A DNA stretch of 6,021 nt from Chlamydiota bacterium (GTDB lineage: Bacteria > Chlamydiota > Chlamydiia > Chlamydiales > Criblamydiaceae). The DNA is taken from assembly GCA_021772365.1 (NCBI GenBank), contig JAJFMC010000265.1, forward strand, positions 1 through 6,021, read 5' to 3'. A program made the position numbers and the translations under genes. The notes beneath the pieces are model-generated. The model saw only the letters and a program-made list of their open reading frames with translations, was not told the origin of the DNA and did no database searches. Shown here piece by piece: positions 3,909 to 6,021 of this stretch (position 1 is its first letter; each line of letters begins with the position of its first letter).

Positions 3909-6021
3909 CTACCGATAGTGGAGTTGTTGTTCAAGTTGTATATTGCGGTCTTTCATTTCGCTGATAGTGTGCATAATCTCCTGAAATTTTTCTTCGGAAT
4001 TCATCAGTTTTGATTTTTCTTGGGAAAGCCTTGTTGTTAGATAGGCAATTTTGGCTCTTAGCCTGCTAGGAGTTGCTGCTGAATCATTTTGCTGTATAGA
4101 AGACTCGTGTGCCCTCACTTCATCCTGTAAGTTCATAGTCATTCGTGAAAGTGATTCCAGTTGAGTATCGAGTTGTGATGATCGATCTTTTTCCTGTTTA
4201 TACAAGAGTTGCAGTTCTTTGACCTGCTCCTTCATTGCATTCTCATTCGCTTGGTTCTTTTGTGTGAAATGTTGAGGAGATGATTGATGAAATCGAGCAC
4301 GTAATTGCGTAAGTTCTTTTTCGAGACTTTCCCGTTGTCTTTTTTCATTTTGTAATTGTTGGGCAATATGACTGATAGCATCATCATTGTTATTTGACGC
4401 TGGTGGAGTGCCTATTTTACTCACCTGACTTTGTAGAGAATTAATTTGTTCTTGATTTTTCGATAGCTGCTGTTGGGTCAAATTAATATACTCTTCGGCT
4501 TCCTCAAGTTGCTCTTCAAGAATTTGATTTGTTGTAGCGAGTTGTGTGAGCTTTGTTTCATAAAACTCTTCCATTTCCACTAACCCGCTATTATTAAAAG
4601 AATCAACTGACATTGAAACAGTTTGTTGTAAATTCGCCTCAGTTTCGGAAAGGTTTTTTTCTAAAAGAGAAATTTGACTTCTAAGCCTGCTAATTTCAAT
4701 GTCATTATGGGAAGATGTCTTTTCTGTGTTTGCTTTTAAGGCATCATCTAAATTTTGTTGAAGATGAAATATAGTATTTTGTTGTTTTTGAATGCTGTTT
4801 TGATATTCGTAAACTTGGGTAAGGAGTGTGTTTTTCTCAGATAATAGCGCTTGGATTTCTTGGTCATGTGTTGCAGAGTCTCCTTTTACGTAGTTATTGT
4901 TTTGTTGTAAGAGGAGCTGTTGGAAGTCAGACTCTAATTCTCGAACTTTCTCTTTAGAATTAAAGAGCTCTTGTTTCAAAGTCTTCATCGTTTGATCGTT
5001 TGCATATTCTTGCCCATGGCTTCGGTTTTCTGCAAGTAGCTTTTCTAGTTCCTTATTCCTACGCTCAACATTTTTAAGATTTCGTTGCAAATCTTTAACC
5101 AGCCGATCTTGTTGTCGAACGACACCTGAATAGTTACCGGACTCTTTTTGGTTATAGGAAGCCATCGCAACATTTGATGTTGTCATGTTGTTGAGTGGTG
5201 AAGAACTCAATTCACTTAGTTTTTTGGATAATTCATCTGCGCGAGATTTTTCGTTAGTATATTGCAGCAGAGCTTGTTGTAGCCTGTGCTCTACATTCTC
5301 GAGCTCTTGTTGCTTTTGAATAATTTTTCTCTGAGTAATTTCATAATGTTGAGTTGCAAAAGAGTGGTTATCATTCGATGTGAGTAATTTCTCTAAATCT
5401 CCTTCAAGTATGCGGTGTGAAGCATCTCGTGATTCCACTTCCAAAACCAGATTCTGGATTGTTTGTCGTGCTTCAGCTAGTTCCATCTGATTGGTGAGGA
5501 GCTGGTTAGAAATTTCTTCTGTTTGGTCGTTAGCTTCGATGGAGCTGTAGCTGGCATTTTCAATGATTGTTTCGAGCTGAGCGATTCTTTTATTCGTCTC
5601 TTTTAATGCATCACGAACATCTTCCGGAGTACGGATTTCATTGTCGGTAAGTTCAAGTTCTTCTCTTAGCTCCTTAAAGATTTTTTCTGTTTTGGACATC
5701 TGTTCTTCAATTTCAGTTTCTCTGTCGAAAAGCTCTGTCTGCAACTGCTCATGCGTATCAGTAAAAATTTTACTCAGCCGTTCTAGTTCAAGTCGTTTTG
5801 ATTCTATCAGTTTATCACGAACAGCCACCTCAGTCTGTAGGTTTGTATTTTCATGTTCGAAGCTGGATAATTGCCTATTGAATTCGTCAATTTGATCGCG
5901 ATAGTACTGCTCTTTTTCACCACCTTTGATCAAAATATCCGTTTTTAATTGTACGATTCTAGCCTTTGCTTCATCGAGATCGTCTTTGAGTTCTCGGATT
6001 TTTTTGGATTGGAGGTTTTTG
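3909..6021 (-). CDS. Long coiled-coil protein, 5' end outside the window
   Basis: At least 703 codons are open to the window edge. A TTG at 5933-5931 could be taken as a start, but the same frame continues upstream for 29 more codons of the same coiled-coil character (for example KIRELKDDLDEAKARIVQL), so the true start lies beyond 6021. Numbered from that TTG, nearly the whole protein is heptad-patterned and rich in Glu, Gln, Lys, Leu and Ser. It is broken by short Ser/Asn/Pro-rich linkers near residues 243-275, 508-518, 550-566 and 614-624. Only six prolines occur, at or near such breaks, and there is no cysteine or tryptophan in the visible part. No signal peptide, membrane segment, ATP-binding motif or other domain is seen, and the C-terminus ends within coiled coil. 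Such proteins are often labelled SMC-like by composition alone, but nothing here supports an SMC ATPase. A structural, polar-scaffold or secreted effector role is possible; function is unknown. It converges with the zinc-ribbon gene. Confidence 0.85.
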   Translation of the reverse strand, partial: KNLQSKKIRELKDDLDEAKARIVQLKTDILIKGGEKEQYYRDQIDEFNRQLSSFEHENTNLQTEVAVRDKLIESKRLELERLSKIFTDTHEQLQTELFDRETEIEEQMSKTEKIFKELREELELTDNEIRTPEDVRDALKETNKRIAQLETIIENASYSSIEANDQTEEISNQLLTNQMELAEARQTIQNLVLEVESRDASHRILEGDLEKLLTSNDNHSFATQHYEITQRKIIQKQQELENVEHRLQQALLQYTNEKSRADELSKKLSELSSSPLNNMTTSNVAMASYNQKESGNYSGVVRQQDRLVKDLQRNLKNVERRNKELEKLLAENRSHGQEYANDQTMKTLKQELFNSKEKVRELESDFQQLLLQQNNNYVKGDSATHDQEIQALLSEKNTLLTQVYEYQNSIQKQQNTIFHLQQNLDDALKANTEKTSSHNDIEISRLRSQISLLEKNLSETEANLQQTVSMSVDSFNNSGLVEMEEFYETKLTQLATTNQILEEQLEEAEEYINLTQQQLSKNQEQINSLQSQVSKIGTPPASNNNDDAISHIAQQLQNEKRQRESLEKELTQLRARFHQSSPQHFTQKNQANENAMKEQVKELQLLYKQEKDRSSQLDTQLESLSRMTMNLQDEVRAHESSIQQNDSAATPSRLRAKIAYLTTRLSQEKSKLMNSEEKFQEIMHTISEMKDRNIQLEQQLHYR

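Noticed and set aside
5641..5895. Plus-strand Ser-rich open frame of 84 codons
   Set aside because: The Ser/Val-rich composition is what the reverse strand of a Glu/Leu/Lys-rich coiled-coil gene produces.

Overview
The window is about 6 kb of AT-leaning bacterial DNA, roughly 40% G+C by eye (not counted). Gene spacing is compact, start sites carry Shine-Dalgarno sequences, and the acetyl-CoA synthetase is very close to the proteobacterial type. I cannot name the organism. The low G+C, IS-derived debris, a dispersed-repeat-like intergenic element and a very long coiled-coil protein would fit a host-associated Gram-negative, such as a chlamydia-like or Legionella-like lineage. That is an impression, not a demonstrated assignment.

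Left part (1-3250, all on the minus strand): an acs-led operon. Acetyl-CoA synthetase (1259-3250) is followed after 9 bp by an alpha/beta hydrolase of the FrsA/Ayg1-like group (35-1249), whose Shine-Dalgarno overlaps the acs stop codon. The hydrolase stop overlaps the ATG of a further reading frame (1-38) that leaves the window. Acs activates acetate to acetyl-CoA. The hydrolase substrate is unknown, but the tight spacing suggests co-expression and perhaps a shared acyl or acetate theme.

Middle (3251-3518): a divergent intergenic region. It holds a perfect 12-bp palindrome placed so that it would overlap candidate promoters in both directions, a pair of 9-bp direct repeats, and a strong hairpin followed by five T's.

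A small plus-strand gene (3519-3731) encodes a 70-residue zinc-ribbon protein resembling the N-terminus of IS1-type InsA, without the rest of the transposase. Between its stop and the stop of the convergent gene on the right lies a 153-bp segment (3739-3891). It is bracketed by an 11-bp direct repeat and contains an imperfect long inverted repeat, so it looks like a miniature inserted element.

Right part (3909-6021, minus strand): at least 703 codons of a coiled-coil protein whose 5' end lies beyond the window. It has no cysteine or tryptophan in the visible part and no recognisable enzymatic domain.

The best candidates for something undescribed are the palindrome between the divergent promoters, the repeat-flanked element, the stand-alone zinc-ribbon protein with its near-perfect ribosome binding site, and the coiled-coil protein. 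None is shown here to be a new system.
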